This document shows positions 1 through 13,100 of a stretch of 64,000 bases of DNA, in pieces. Source of the DNA: Przewalskia tangutica (taxonomy: Eukaryota; Streptophyta; Magnoliopsida; Solanales; Solanaceae); the NCBI GenBank assembly GCA_029844215.1, contig CM056732.1:49647007-49711006 (forward strand). Direction: 5' to 3'. Position 1 is the first letter of the stretch, and each line of letters opens with the position of its first letter. The translations under genes were made by a program, and so were the position numbers. A model generated the notes under the pieces. The model ran no database searches. It had not been told where the DNA came from and saw nothing but the letters and a program-made list of their open reading frames with translations.

Positions 1-2161
1 CAAGGCTATCACACGCAAACATAGGCAAGTTACACAAAACCCAAGGTACTTTCATTTTATGCCAAAGTCTAGGTTTTAACCCCAAAGTACTACGTACGTT
101 AAATTCTTTTTTAAAAGATCCATTTCTTTTACGAAGATCACTCGATGCCCGTATTATAAAAATAGAGTGACTAACATTTTTAAGTAAACCAAAACAACTT
201 CCGTACTTTCCTTTTTACACCAAAATTAAGACAATACCATGCCTTCTTTTTAGACCAAAACACTTCTCCTTTTAAAGTCAAGTTACCACTTTAAAACCAC
301 TGATAAAACCATTCTTTTGTTTTCATAAGGTCGTTATAACTAACTTCCCATAAAGCTGTTATAATACTTTATGTTTTAAACCAATATAAGACAAAACAAT
401 GCCTTTCTTTTAAACCAAAAACTCTTCAATTTCCTCAAGTCTCTTTTAGAAATCAAGTTCCTTACTTATTCTCATTTCCGAAATCAGTAAAACATTATTC
501 TTTAAAAACCAAGTACTTATTACTCACGAATGAGGTTTCACACTTCTTAACAACTTTCATATCAATTCAATTAAGTCAAGTCTCTTATCTTTTAAGATTA
601 AGTCTCTTAACTTCTAAAATCAATAAATCATTCTTTTATCTTTCTTAAGTCGTTATACCTAACTTCCCATAAAGCTAGTATAACTCTTAAGCTTTTAAAA
701 CCAAGTATTACTCTTCTTTCAAAAACGATTCTTAATTCTTTTGAAAGACTTCAAGATTCTTATTATTCAGGCTTAAGTCAAAAGACATTGCAGTAAAACT
801 ACGTTCAGTTAACATACGTACGTCTACCGTACTATATATATATTTTAAAATATCATGCTCAAGAGTATAGGAAGAATCACATACCTCGCGACGATTTATC
901 GACTATTAGCAAATAGCTCCAAAGTACTGTAGTCCTGTTAGCCTTTTCCACCCTTCGAGTAGAATATGCTACTCGCAGTACTTCAACCTATATCGGTCAT
1001 ATAAGTCTATCAATGTCTAGACTATTCTGTAAAATATTTCTAGATACAGATTCCTTTATTCTACGGAAAATTGGGCAGCACTTCCCTACCCGCCAACTAC
1101 ACAAGTCTACTGTAAATACAGTCCTATGTAAGTACAGTTTAATCTTCTTCTTTAATATTCTTCTGATGTGATTTCAGTTCAATTCTTTTCTGTAATATCC
1201 TTCTATTACAGTTCAATTCTCTTCTGTAATATCCTTCTATGAATCTTATATTCATTTCTATACTACTACAGTATGTAATTTCCAATTACAATATAAAGAC
1301 AAGAGTATTTACCTCGGTAATCCCAAAATTATCCAAGATTTAAATGTCGGTCCTGAGCAACGTTTAGCTCCTACTCTGGGTGCTCCAACCCGCTCCAAAC
1401 AACCCTTAGAAGTTCTACACAACTTCTTCTTAATACTTCAACTCGCTATGAAGATTTCCTTAGGGTTTCGTTTAGTGGCTAAAGGAAGTATAATAGTATT
1501 TCTGGGCTTTTAGTATAAGGGTAACCTCGGAATACTACAAGGTATTTGGGCCAAGGTATTTTGGAATAGCAACAGTACTTGGAGAGTATTTTTCTACCAA
1601 GGGGGGGGTGTATTTACGAAAAACAACTCAAAGGGGGGGGGTTGGTTTCGGCCAAGGCTCACAAAGGGGGAGGGGTGCTCTTGGACGAGAGCTTTGCTAA
1701 GAGGGGAGGGATTTTTGCTTTGAAATTTCACAAGTGTGGATGAAGAATAAGTCTTGCATTAGAGGGGTATTTATAGGACTTTCAAGGGCTAGGATTAATC
1801 CAAGTGGTGGGCAAGTGTAGGGTGAGGATTTGGACATGTGTGTGTGGGTCCCACCTTATCAATCTACCACACAAAATATCCTACCAACCCTTGACTACAA
1901 AAAAATGCCAAGAATGGCCCTTAAATTCGTCCACTTGAGGTGACACTTGTCACCCTCGTTGGTCCAAAATATTTCATCTCTCAAAAATCCGCAAAAATTA
2001 TAAATGACATAGCCGTATTTTCCCTTCGCAAAGTCCGGAAAAGCGTTTAGTCGAAACGACTCTTTTCGCTAGTTGTGCACAAATTTCGCCACTTTGCCTA
2101 CTTAAGGCTTAAACTTTTTACGCACGCCCCACGTACATACTGCTGAAATACGGGTATAACA
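1..2161 (-). repeat. M1 3' LTR (partial)
   Basis: This is the U3-side part of a minus-strand LTR. It ends on the plus strand with the complement of the LTR start (GGGTATAACA). It matches about 5791-7956 along its whole length. A reverse TATA box (TATTTATAG) lies at 1768-1776, and a degenerate form of the LTR palindrome lies near 1938. The U5 part is outside the window. Confidence 0.85.
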
Positions 2162-2195
2162 TTCTCCTCTCGCTAGAAACATTCGTCCGAATGTT
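2162..2195 (-). promoter_or_regulatory. M1 polypurine tract and adjacent hairpin
   Basis: A pyrimidine-rich stretch next to the LTR end is the complement of the plus-strand primer tract. It is followed by AACATTCG and CGAATGTT arms (2178-2195) around a 2-base loop. The same hairpin lies beside the PPT of M3, P1, P2 (twice) and P3, and in altered form in D. Confidence 0.75.
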
Positions 2196-3109
2196 CCTTC
2201 TCAAGACAGATAACGATAAAGTTCCTCATAACAAGTTGCAATGCCACACGCCACCAAATAACACATACGCAAATACTTATCCCAAGTCAACGAGGAATCA
2301 CCTCTAGCATTACAAAAAGCTTCCACCCGGCCTAAAAGATATCCCTTTGCACTTTACTTCAAAGTAATGATCATTTCTATTCTCTCAAAGACATGTTCAC
2401 TTCTTTCCTTACTCGTCGTACTTTTCTCGAACACTTGAACTCTTCTAGTATACGTACCATACTTCAGTCATCACTTCAGTTTCCAAAACTTTGGAGTGAC
2501 CACCTCCAAACTTGGTCATCTTACTAGCCTCGTTCTCTTTTAAGGCCATTCCGGCCTTCACGATCGATTCGTCGAACATATCCACGAACTCATACGATGG
2601 TCATCTAAACTTGGGACTAGCACCCTCGTGACCTACCACTGGCGGGACCACCTCGAATTCCCACCACACTACGGCCGCGGGTTGACCCGCGACAGTGATC
2701 GACCCGACCATTATCGCGCAAACACTTGTTCTCCGATCGGAACAATCTTACCTATTCAAGTCTGAAGGCTACCACTTTCATTTTACACAACCCATGGAAT
2801 TATCCCACAATACATTTATACGCATACCAAGTATTTGACAAAGACTAACCGTAAAATCTTTTATTCAAGTCGGCCTTACATCTAAGGTCTCAACGTGTAA
2901 TATTCTAAGGTTCATACCTTCCTGTCCCATACTTATTCTTTCAACTAACCATGTCTCTAAACCACAATATACACAATGCTATCTGCATAGTACTCAACAT
3001 ATAATTATCGATCACGCATGCAAAACTCTAGAGGTTAAGGATATACGAAAAGATAGGCGGTTCAAAGGACCGCTAAAATCGGGAACTTCCACCGCGACCT
3101 CTGGTAGCT
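2196..3109 (-). other. M1 internal non-coding segment between gag and PPT
   Basis: This ~0.9 kb stretch is shared by M3, P1, P2, P3, D and G. It contains a block near 2580-2660 complementary to the 'CACGAGGGTGCTAGGCCC' landmark of the plus-strand copies. I recognise no protein domain in it. Confidence 0.55.
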
Positions 3110-4332
3110 GCGGTGTATGAACATCCCGCATAGCTATGGAAGGTGAAGAACCCATGGCCCGATCTCGTAGTGTGCTATCCTACCGCTACCTCAGTGGACG
3201 ATCTCTCGCCAAATGGCCTGTTGGCCGCAAGCATAACAATCTCCCAAATTGGTACGACATTCTCCCTTATGAAGTTTTCCACAACGGCCACACTGAGACA
3301 AGGGTGACCTTATCTGGCGAGCATTCCTACTCCGCGAAAACACGAAACACAGGAGCCCTGACCTGCTCCTGAATACCCCAAACGTCCCGAAGACTGTGGA
3401 GGACCGCTCTGTACTGGTGGAGGTACATAACTAGTCTGCTGCTGAGGAGGTCCGCCTCGAAAGTTATCGAAGGACCCTGCTGTTCTGGCCCTCTTCTGCT
3501 GATCTTGGTCATTCCGTCGACCTCTCCGCTCCTCACACCCAGTCATAAGCTGCGTGCGGGCAATGTCCATGCGGTGAAGAGCTACACCGCGTAACTCTGC
3601 CAAATAATCGTCGAGCCTCGTGACATAGCGGTGCACTCGCCCTCCATCAAGCTACTAACGCGGAAATACCGAGCCAATGAGTCGAACTCCACATTGTACT
3701 CACGAACCGTCGCCGCTCTGCCTCAACACCAAAAATTTGTCGGCCCGAGCCCTCGCCGTGTGGAGGCAAGAAATGTGCAAGAAATGCCTCAGGAACTCGT
3801 CCCAAATAGCCGGGCGCATGCTCCCCGGGACAACTCCACGAATCAAACCCGATCATCGCGATGATCACGCGGCCGATGTGAACCTAAGACCACCGACTCG
3901 GTCTCGAAGCCTTGATCACTCTCATGGTCCGAATCGCGATGAACTCCTGCGGATCATCCTCGAACCTCGATCCATAAAACACCGGGCGGCTGCGACTCAA
4001 AAAGTCGCGATCTCAAACTATCGCTCTCGGGTGAACTACGGGTACTACGATCAGGAATCGGCGATCCGGCTTATCCTCGTGCCTTGCCACTATCACGGCC
4101 AATAATCGGGCCATCTCCTTGTACCCCGTCTCTTACGCTCCGGTGTGGGGCCGAGGCTCAGTCTTGTGGTCTCGCACCAGCTGCTGCGACTCTAAACTCA
4201 TCGAGGTGGCGGCGTCGCAAAACTCGTCTCAAGCACTATCTCGTAATGACGGGCTGCGCCCGTACTCCTCTGTATCCTACCAGCATTTCCTCACTGCCTT
4301 GCCCATATGGGCGGGTTGCCTGCGCGAGGCAT
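3110..4332 (-). pseudogene. gag: gag of M1, frame-broken
   Basis: This is a Gag-like nucleocapsid/capsid gene on the minus strand, about 400 codons, with its likely ATG at 4330-4332, matching the other copies. Short readable stretches include HRYVTRLDDYLAEL and GNFRGGPPQQQTSY-like text (3310-3636) and a FDSW...HFLPP block (3647-3868). Near 3210-3250 a CCHC knuckle reads CYACGQQGHLARDR, with Arg in place of the last Cys. The reading frame shifts several times. Many breaks fall at CAG/CTG triplets and may be sequence errors rather than true mutations. The gene would package element RNA. The 3' end is approximate. Confidence 0.7.
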
Positions 4333-4515
4333 AAGCGGAAAAAGCGGAATACGTCGGAGGATCCAACTTATAACACGGCTCTAAGCACGATCTCGTAATG
4401 AGAAGAATGGAAACCAATCCTAAATGTCCTGCGGCCTCACGATTATAGATGTGGTGCATGACACCGATAATCAAGACTTACTAGACAGTGCGTAGACACT
4501 TTCCGAGGATTAAGC

Positions 4516-4526
4516 GCTCGATACCA
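4516..4526 (-). promoter_or_regulatory. M1 primer-binding site (tRNA-iMet type)
   Basis: GCTCGATACCA is the complement of TGGTATCGAGC, four bases inside the 5' LTR end. The intact form in P1 is TGGTATCAGAGC, which pairs with the 3' end of plant initiator tRNA-Met. The difference (CAGA to CGA) is the recurrent CHG-context change. Confidence 0.8.
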
Positions 4527-4530
4527 CTTT

Positions 4531-7500
4531 TGTCACGACCGATCCGGACCGTGGATCGTGCCTTACCGGGCACCACAGTGATACAACATCGAGAGAAAAT
4601 CACGGAAATAAAAACTTAAAATGAAACAAGATATATGATAAGAACAGATAACCAAAGCGGTCACCTTCCAATAATATATATACAAATCTTTCAAACCAAC
4701 AGTTTAATCCTTTTACAAACCCGCCACAACTTGTGATTACGCACCTCTAAGAGTTTTTATACAACATGTGGGGACGGGGCCGCCATACCCAGAATGTACA
4801 AGTACCTACAATGTGAGGACTATACGAAAGATAAGCCTCGGAGAAACGGAGCTTCCGATCTGTTGGCGTGATCTATGGCGAGATCAACGATCGTGTACCT
4901 CTACCGCGGCGTGAACGCGGCCCGCGAGGTCGATCTGCAGTACAGTATGTGAAATTGAAAAATCGTAAATGAAATCATAGCGATCTATATAAAGCGAGGA
5001 GACATGTATGATAACCAAACTACATCCATAATAAATAGCGATCATGTAAGTCGGGGACTCACGCCAAGTCATCACTCAAATATAACTATGGGTCTCACGC
5101 CTCAGCATCAATCATGCCCGTGGAATGCCTTCTCCGCCATGGCGATATGATATAATAACACCAGAGTACATATAAACACCAAGTCCTACGAGTCATAAAA
5201 ATGCGGGGCAAGTATGAAGGCTAACTACGGATACCAAAGCCGTATCATCAGTGGCCAGGGCAAGTCGAAGCCAACTACGAATACCAAAGTCGTACTAACA
5301 ATACTATACAATCAAACCACGGGCGTCACGGGCAAATCGGAAGCCGACTACGGATACGGTAGTGTCACGTGGTGGCAAGGCAATCTGAGCTAACTACGGA
5401 TACAAGGTAGTATCACGAGACTCGCCACGAAGGCGTCACGGGCAAGTCTGGCCGACTACGGATACCAAGGCGTGTCACGTGGTGGCAGGGCAATCTGAGG
5501 CTAACTACGGATACCAAGGTATCACGAGACCGCCACTAAACCGAGCAGGGCAAGTCGAGGGCTAACTACGGTACCAAGGCGAATCACCACGAGGCGGGGC
5601 AATCTGGCGACCACCGGATACCAAGGCGAATCGGTAAGAAACCTCATGGAGAGCTAGTCCATGGAATAACACTATCAACGAGGCGTGCGTGGAATTCTCC
5701 ATCAACTGCCGTGCGTCAAGTAATATCATAACAAATCAGCCGACCTCCATTGAGAGACGCGGTGGTATAGAAATACAATGCTAGCACGACAAGGCTATCA
5801 CACGCAAACATAGGCAAGTTACACACAACCCAAGGTACTTTCATTTTATGCCAAAGTCCAGGTTTTAACCCCAAAGTACTACGTACGTTAAATTCTTTTT
5901 TAAAAGATCCATTTATTTTACGAAGATCACTCGATGCCCGTATTATAAAAATAGAGTGACTAACATTTTTAAGTAAACCAAAACAACTTCCGTACTTTCC
6001 TTTTTACACCAAAATTAAGACAATACCATGCCTTATTTTTAGACCAAAACACTTCTCCTTTTAAAGTCAAGTTACCACTTTAAAACCACTGATAAAACCA
6101 TTCTTTTGTTTTCATAAGGTCGTTATAACTAACTTCCCATAAAGCTGTTATAATACTTTATGTTTAAAACCAATATAAGACAAAACAATGCCTTTCTTTT
6201 AAACCAAAAACTCTTCAATTTCCTCAAGTCTCTTTTAGAAATCAAGTTCCTTACTTATTCTCATTTCCAAAATCAGTAAAACATTATTCTTTAAAAACCA
6301 AGTACTTATTACTCACGAATGAGGTTTCACACTTCTTAACAACTTTCATATCAATTCAATTAAGTCAAGTCTCTTATCTTTTAAGATTAAGTCTCTTAAC
6401 TTCTAAAATCAATAAATCATTCTTTTATCTTTCTTAAGTCGTTATACCTAACTTCCCATAAAGCTAGTATAACTCTTAAGCTTTTAAAACCAAGTATTAC
6501 TCTTCTTTCAAAAACGATTCTTAATTCTTTTGAAAGACTTCAAGATTCTTATTATTCAGGCTTAAGTCAAAAGACATTGCAGTAAAACTACGTTCAGTTA
6601 ACATACGTACGTCTACCGTACTATATATATATTTTAAAATATCATGCTCAAGAGTATAGGAAGAATCACATACCTCGCGACGATTTATCGACTATTAGCA
6701 AATAGCTCCAAAGTACTGTAGTCCTGTTAGCCTTTTCCACCCTTCGAGTAGAATATGCTACTCACATTACTTCAACCTATATCGGTCATATAAGTCTATC
6801 AATGTCTAGACTATTCTGTAAAATATTTCTAGATACAGATTCCTTTATTCTACGGAAAATTGGGCAGCACTTCCCTACCCGCCAACTACACAAGTCTACT
6901 GTAAATACAGTCCTATGTAAGTACAGTTTAATCTTCTTCTTTAATATTCTTCTGATGTGATTTCAGTTCAGTTCTTTTACGTAATATCCTTCTATTACTG
7001 ATTCAATTCTCTTCAGAATATCCTTCTATGAATCTTATATTCATTTCTATACTACTACAGTATGTAATTTCCAATTACAATATAAGGACAAGAGTATTTA
7101 CCTCGGTAAGCCCAAAATTATCCAAGATTTAAATGTCGGTCCTGAGCAACGTTTAGCTCTACTGCAGGTGCTCCAACCGCTCAAACAACCCTTAGAAGTT
7201 CTACACAACGTCTTCTTAATACTTCAACTCGCTATGAAGATTTCCTTAGGGTTTCGTTTAGTGGCTAAAGGAAGTATAATAGTATTTCTGGGCTTTTAGT
7301 ATAAGGGTAACCTCGGAATACTACAAGGTATTTGGGCCAAGGTATTTTGGAATAGCAACACTACTTGGAGAGTATTTTTCTACCAAGGGGGGGGGGTGTA
7401 TTTACGAAAAACAACTCAAAGGGGGGGTTGGTTTCGGCCAAGGCTCACAAAGGGGGAAGGGTGCTCTTGGACGAGAGCTTTGCTAAGAGGGGAGGGATTT

Positions 7501-7956
7501 TTGCTTTGAAATTTCACAAGTGTGGATGAAGAATAAGTCTTGCATTAGAGGGGTATTTATAGGACTTTCAAGGGCTAGGATTAAGCCAAGTGGTGGGCAA
7601 GTGTAGGGTGAGGATTTGGACATGTGTGTGTGGGTCCCACCTTATCAATCTACCACACAAAATATCCTACCAACCCTTGACTACAAAAAAACGCCAAGAA
7701 TGGCCCTTAAATTCGTCCACTTGAGGGTGACACTTGTCACCCTCTCGTTGGTCCAAAATATTTCATCTCTCGGAAAAATCCGCAAAAATTATAAATGACA
7801 TAGCCGTATTTTCCCCATTCAAAGTCCGGAAAACGTTTCGTCGGAAAACGACTCTTTTCGCTAGTTGTGCACAAATTTCGCCACTTTGCCTACTTAAGGC
7901 TTAAACTTTTGTACGTACGCCCCCACGTACATACTCTGGAAATACGGGGTATAACA
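4531..7956 (-). repeat. M1 5' LTR
   Basis: A 3.4 kb LTR running from TGTCACGACC (complement of the LTR end) to GGGTATAACA. It carries U5 hairpin remnants near 4557-4574, a minisatellite (5196-5640), a reverse TATA box at 7554-7562 and the palindrome-like GGGTGACACTTGTCACCC at 7725-7742. It lacks the ~150-bp GCAGCGTTAATAA module present in most other LTRs of the window. Confidence 0.85.
5196..5640 (-). repeat. Minisatellite in M1 5' LTR
   Basis: About seven degenerate units of roughly 50-65 bp, each containing GGGCAAGTC followed by a GCTAACTACGGATACCAAG-like stretch. The array lies at the LTR position where the other copies carry unrelated minisatellites. Confidence 0.8.
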
Positions 7957-8440
7957 AAAATACTCTGGAGGGATCTCCGATACTCTTCTGAAACATAGCA
8001 ACATGGAATACCGGACGTACTGCTTCCTAAGTCGGACGACAGTGCTAACTTATAGGCAACCTGGCCTATTCTACAAACGATCTGAAAATGCCCAAAGTAC
8101 CTCGGGCTAAGTTTCCCCTGCTTTCCAAATCCTGTCACACCGCCAGGTGGTACCTTGAAGACCCACCGTCGGCTGAACTCCAAGTGTCGACCGCGATTTT
8201 CCACACGACTTCGGTGACTCGAGTCGCTAATAACTTATTCGGATAAGCTTCACTTATCCACGTCCTGTGAAACAAATAGGGACCAACTATCTGAACCTTG
8301 TCAACATCGAACCAATCGACTGGCAACCTATACTTCCGCTCATACAAGGCTTCATAAGGCACCATCCGAATACTGAAATGGTAGCTATTGTAATACTCAC
8401 TCAACAAGAGGCACAAATCCTCACTGCTACCTGAAATCAA
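7957..8440 (-). pseudogene. Integrase C-terminal remnant (Ty3/gypsy pol)
   Basis: Two overlapping minus-strand frames are recognisable. One reads YYNSYHFSIRMVPYEALYER, corresponding to the NNSYHSSI-APFEALYGR block near the end of the gypsy integrase core. The other reads FGKQGKLSPRYFGHF followed by IGQVAYKL, the GPY/F module found in chromoviruses and related gypsy integrases. A frameshift lies between them near 8140-8200, and M1 interrupts the C-terminal end. No chromodomain is visible. This is a broken fragment, but it supports a Ty3/gypsy origin for the family. Confidence 0.8.
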
Positions 8441-9042
8441 AACACCGGCCGAGGTGAATGCAATCGAGACTCACGAGTTCCTAACCCGCTGGTAAAACCT
8501 CCGGAAACAAAGAGATAGCCAAAGCGGGCTCTGTGCTGTCATAAAATAAAAGTAGGAACTCGTGCGACCTTACAACCTTCGCGATATACAACATCTCGCG
8601 TAACCTTCGCCGAGTAAACAATCGACTAAAAGACAAGATGGGCTGACCCATGGCCTCACTCTTGATCGAGCATCCACGAATTAAATGCGATGGTTACCTA
8701 ACGGGCTTAACACCTCGTGACCTATCATCTAGCGGGACCACCTCACCGGCCCCACCACATTCGGCTGCGGGTTGACTCACGGTATGGCCTCAACCCGACC
8801 CACTTCAGACTAAACTCGTTCCGATCCTAACAATCTTACCAATTCACGTCATGAAAGCTACCACTTCCATCTCACACTACCCATGGAATTATCCCACAAT
8901 ATATATCACGCATACCAAGTACTTCGACAAAGACCAACCGTAAAATCATCCACTCAAGACGGCCTTGCATCCAAGGTCCCAACCGTTATAAATTCTAAGG
9001 CTCACCATTTTCTCGTCCCCAGACTTACCCTTTTCAACTACC
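8441..9042 (-). other. M2 internal segment, partly unassigned
   Basis: 8441-8640 shows no recognisable coding or repeat content. From about 8670 the sequence is the shared post-gag non-coding region (reverse of the AGGGTGCTAGGCCC landmark). Pol is therefore joined to the post-gag DNA without RT or RNase H in view, implying a large deletion or a chimera. Confidence 0.5.
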
Positions 9043-9906
9043 CCGAACGTCCTGAAGTCTGTGGAGGACCACTCTGTACTGGCGGAGGCGCATAACCAGT
9101 CTGCTGCTGAGAAGGTCTGCCTCGAAAGTCACCAAAGGACCACTGTTACGCCCTCTTACTGCGATCTTAGTAAATCCGTCGATCTCTACGTTCCTCAATC
9201 CCTTGTGCATAAGCCTGTAATACGGGCAATGTCCATGCCCGGCTGAAGAGCTACTCCTGTACAACTCTCTACTAGTTAATCATCAAGTCCGGTGACATAT
9301 CAGTGCACTCTATCCTCCATGTCTGCCACTAAAGCGGGGACATGACGAGTCAACGAGTCAAACTCCATACTATATTCCCGAACCGTCCGCCCGTCCTGCC
9401 TCAATATCAAAAATCTATCTGCCCGAGCTCTCCTCATCTGCGAGGGCAAGAAGCGTGTAGGAAATGCCTCTAAGGTCTTGATCACTTTCATGATCCGCTG
9501 CAACTGTCGAATAAACTCCTGAGGATCTTCCTCAGTTCTCAATCCATAGGACTCGGGTGGACTGCAACTCAAGAAGTCCCGAAGTCTCAAAACTATCGGA
9601 TCTAGGGTGAACTACGATGCTACGGAACCACCGCTCCGTCGTCTCATTTCGACCACCGGACTAGTAATGGCGGGCGACTCCTTGTAACTCATATCATTTG
9701 TTCCTGGTCATGGGACTAGAGGCTCAGGTATCGTGGTCTCAGTAGCTACTGCTACTGCTCTAAACCCTCCTGGGGCTAGCGGCGTCGCAGAACTCCCCGA
9801 ATGAAGCGTCTCGGATAATGGCGGGCGTGCCACAGTAACCCTCCTGTACTCTGCGACTCCGCTTTTGCCTTGCCCTTCGGGCTCTGGTTGCCTAACGTGA
9901 GGCATA
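9043..9906 (-). pseudogene. gag: gag of M2 with two internal losses
   Basis: The likely ATG is at 9904-9906. The frame 9300-9590 reads RLRDFLSCSPPESYG, then EDPQEFIRQLQRIMKVIK, and soon after RRARADRFLILRQDGRTV, which is clear retrotransposon Gag. Compared with P3, roughly 50 residues covering the NWFDSWE region are missing between them. A second loss near 9042 removes the C-terminal zinc-knuckle part and joins gag directly to post-gag DNA. It cannot encode a normal nucleocapsid. Confidence 0.8.
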
Positions 9907-10092
9907 GCGGGTGAAAAGAATACGTCGGAGGAGTCCAACTTATAACATAGCTCTAAGGCACGATCTCGAGTGAGAAGAATGAAACCGATCCTAAATATCC
10001 TGCGACCTCACGATTATAGGTGTGGTGCATAAAACACCGATAATCAAGACTCTACTAGATACGGTGCAGTAGACACTTTCAGAGGATTAAGC

Positions 10093-10103
10093 GCTCGATA
10101 CCA
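10093..10103 (-). promoter_or_regulatory. M2 primer-binding site
   Basis: GCTCGATACCA, complement of a tRNA-iMet-type PBS, just inside the 5' LTR end (TGTCACGACCC at 10108). Confidence 0.75.
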
Positions 10104-10107
10104 CTTT

Positions 10108-13100
10108 TGTCACGACCCGACTTGGGCGTGGTAGTGCCTACCGGGCACCCTATTGATACAACATCAGAGAAAATCAGAGGAAGTAAAAACTTAACAAGAA
10201 ACAAGAGACAACATAAAAAAACAGGCTAACCAAAACGGTTGCCTTCATGTATATACATATCAAACCGAACAGTTAAATCCTTTTACAAACCACATTGCGA
10301 TCTACAGGACCTCTAAGAGTGTAACAACAACTATGACGGGACGGGGCCCATACCACAGATGTACAAGTACCTATAATGACAGGGACTATACAAAAGATAA
10401 GCCTCGGAGAAATGGAGCTTCCCAAACCCATCTGTGATCCTATGGCGAGGATCCTGGCCGATCTACCTACTGCGGCATGAATCGGCCCGAAGGAGGTCGA
10501 TGCAACAGTACAGTATGTGAATCGAAAAATCGTAAATGAAATCATGGCGATCTATATAAAGCAGAAGACATGTATGATAGCAAACTACAGTTCACAACAT
10601 TAAAGCAGTCATGTCAAGTCAGGGACTCACGCCCTCAAAGTCATCCCTCATGCCCGTGGAACTCCTTCCTCACTGCCGGCAGTATAGGTATAAATCGTGT
10701 GATGCGTATAACATGTCTCGGCCCGTCCACGGGACTCGAGTGGAATCGCGTAGTCACATTCGGTCCATCTCATGGACTCGGTCTTGGATCGTATGGAATA
10801 CATTCGGTCCATCTCGAGGACTCGGTATCAAATCGGGTGGAATCATTCCCGGTCCGTCCCGTGGACTCGGTATCAAAAGCGTGTGGAATACATTCGGTCC
10901 ATCCGTGGACTCGGTATCAATCGGGTGGAATACATTCGATCCATCCCATGGACTCGGTATCAAAGCGTGTGGAATACATTCGGTCCATCCGTGGACTCGG
11001 TATCAAATCGGGTGGAATACATTCCCGGTCCATCTCATGGACTCGGTATCAAATCGGGTGGAATACATTCCCGGTCCATCTCATGGACTCGGTATCAAAT
11101 CGGGTGGAATACATTCCCGGTCCATCCCATGGACTCGGTGTAGAATCGGGTGGTATACATTCCCGGTCCATCCCATGGACTCGGTGTCAAATTGGCCATA
11201 ACATTTAAACTCTCTTTTAAGACAGATTAAGACACTACCATGCCTTCCTTTTAAACCAAAACACTTTCCCTTTTAAAGTCAAGTAACAACATTCTTTTCC
11301 AAAAGTTCAAGTTGCCTAATTTCAAATACTCAAGTCTTTTATTTTCGAAAGATTTCATAGTTCATGGTCTTAATCAAATAACATAATCTCTTTTTAAAAC
11401 AATTGAGTAACATATGCCTTATGTGTGAGTAGTTATTCTTGTTTATAACAATCTTATTAAAGCAGCCATGATCTAGAAAATGTAATACAATTTTGTCTTA
11501 TCTTAGCTTCTATGCAGATGGAGGTTTCTCTTTGGTTTTAATATAGTTAATTAGTCGATACATTTTCCTTTATTAGCTGCGGTGGTTTGTTCGATACTTA
11601 TTCTCATTTCGAAATCAAGTAAAACATTATTCTTTAAAGCCAAGTACTCATTACTCACGAATGAGGTTTCACAACTTTTTAACAAAATTCATAGCCCTTA
11701 ACATTTCATAAAGCGTCATTTATAAGTTAAGTCTCTTATCTTTTAAGATCAAGTCTCTTAAACTCCTAAAATCGATAAACCGTTCTTTTACCTCGTAAAG
11801 TCGTTATAACTAACTTCCCATAAAGCTATTATAACACCTTATGTTTTAAACCAACAAAACTCATTTAGCACGTAAATGCGTCTACTGACTACATAGTTTA
11901 CAAAACATCGTGCTAGAAAGGATAGGAAGAGGTTCACATACCTCGCGGCGATTATCGACAATTAGCAAAGCGCTCCAAAGTACTCTAACCTTGCTCGCTT
12001 TTCCACCCTTCAAGTAGAATCGCTACTGTAGTACTTCAACCTATAAAGGCCCAAAACATCTATCAACCTCTAGGTCTTTTCGTAGAATAATTCTAGATAC
12101 AAGATTCCTTATTCTACGGAAAATTCGGCGCCTCCCCACTAGTAACCACATCAATCTCCTCCTCTGTCAAGGCGCTACAGCCAACAACTCCTAGGGAGTT
12201 ACCGTCTAACCTGGCGTGTACAACACCTCACAACAATACTACAAGTCTCAGTAAATACGGTCAATGTAAATCTGGTCAATTCTTCGTAATTATACTTCCG
12301 ATATACCTTATACTCGATTATTAATTACTCTGACATGTAATTTCCAATTCTGATAGGGGGCGTAGATCATTACCTCGATAAGCCCAAAATTATCCAAGTT
12401 TATAAGTCGATCACGAGCAACGTTTAGCTCGACTCGGCGCTCCAACCCGCTCCAAGCAACCCTTAGAAGTTTCTAAACAACTTCTCCTAACACTTCATCT
12501 AAGCTATGAAGATTTTTCTAGGGCTTCATTTTGCGACTATTGGAATAAAGTAGTATTTCCGGGCTCCTAGTATTGAAATAACTTTGGAATACTACTAGGG
12601 ATACTAGGCCAAGGTATTTGGGATTATCTGATAATACCCAAGTATTTTTCTCAAGTGGGGAGGGGTATTTTGCCGTGGAAGCTTCAGTGTGGATGATATG
12701 AAGTCTCCACCTACGGGGGGGTATATATAGAAGAATCAAGGGTCAAGATTAATGCAAGTGTGTGGTGAGGATGGGTACATGTGTGTGGGTAGTTGGCCAA
12801 CCAAGTGTCCACCACAAAAATGGGACAAGTGGCTTGCCACTTGTCCCTCACCTGTCAGATCGAGGCGAGTGTCCCACGATAATTCGCCACATGGCCACGT
12901 AGGGTGACACGTGTCGCCCACTGCTCGTCCAAAATATTTCATCTTCGAAAATATCAAAATGCCAAAAATCCGAAAATAAAGTGGGCCCATAAACCGTAAA
13001 TTCCTCCGTGGGCCCACGTGACCAATTTCGGAAAATAAAATTCCATAATTCTAATATAATCCAAGAAGCCCAAATACCAAATCAGAATCCAATTCCCGTT

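Larger units (their letters stand above)
1..7956 (-). mobile_element. M1: TR-GAG-like Ty3/gypsy element, left end cut by window
   Basis: Read on the minus strand, the order is 5' LTR (4531-7956), PBS, gag remnant, non-coding DNA, PPT and 3' LTR (1-2161, running off the window). The internal part is only about 2.4 kb and holds a gag-like region with no recognisable protease, RT, RNase H or integrase. This is the TR-GAG layout of non-autonomous LTR elements. The two LTRs look almost identical over the first ~800 aligned bases, so the insertion appears young. It sits in the integrase remnant of M2, whose sequence resumes at 7957. The target duplication cannot be checked because the left end is outside the window. 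Confidence 0.85.

Noticed and set aside
3677..4398. 142- and 104-codon plus-strand frames
   Set aside because: They are the opposite strand of the M1 gag remnant.
10570..11208. 212-, 196- and 123-codon overlapping plus-strand frames
   Set aside because: All three frames run through the 46-bp minisatellite; the peptides are repeats of the array and no start or domain is supported.
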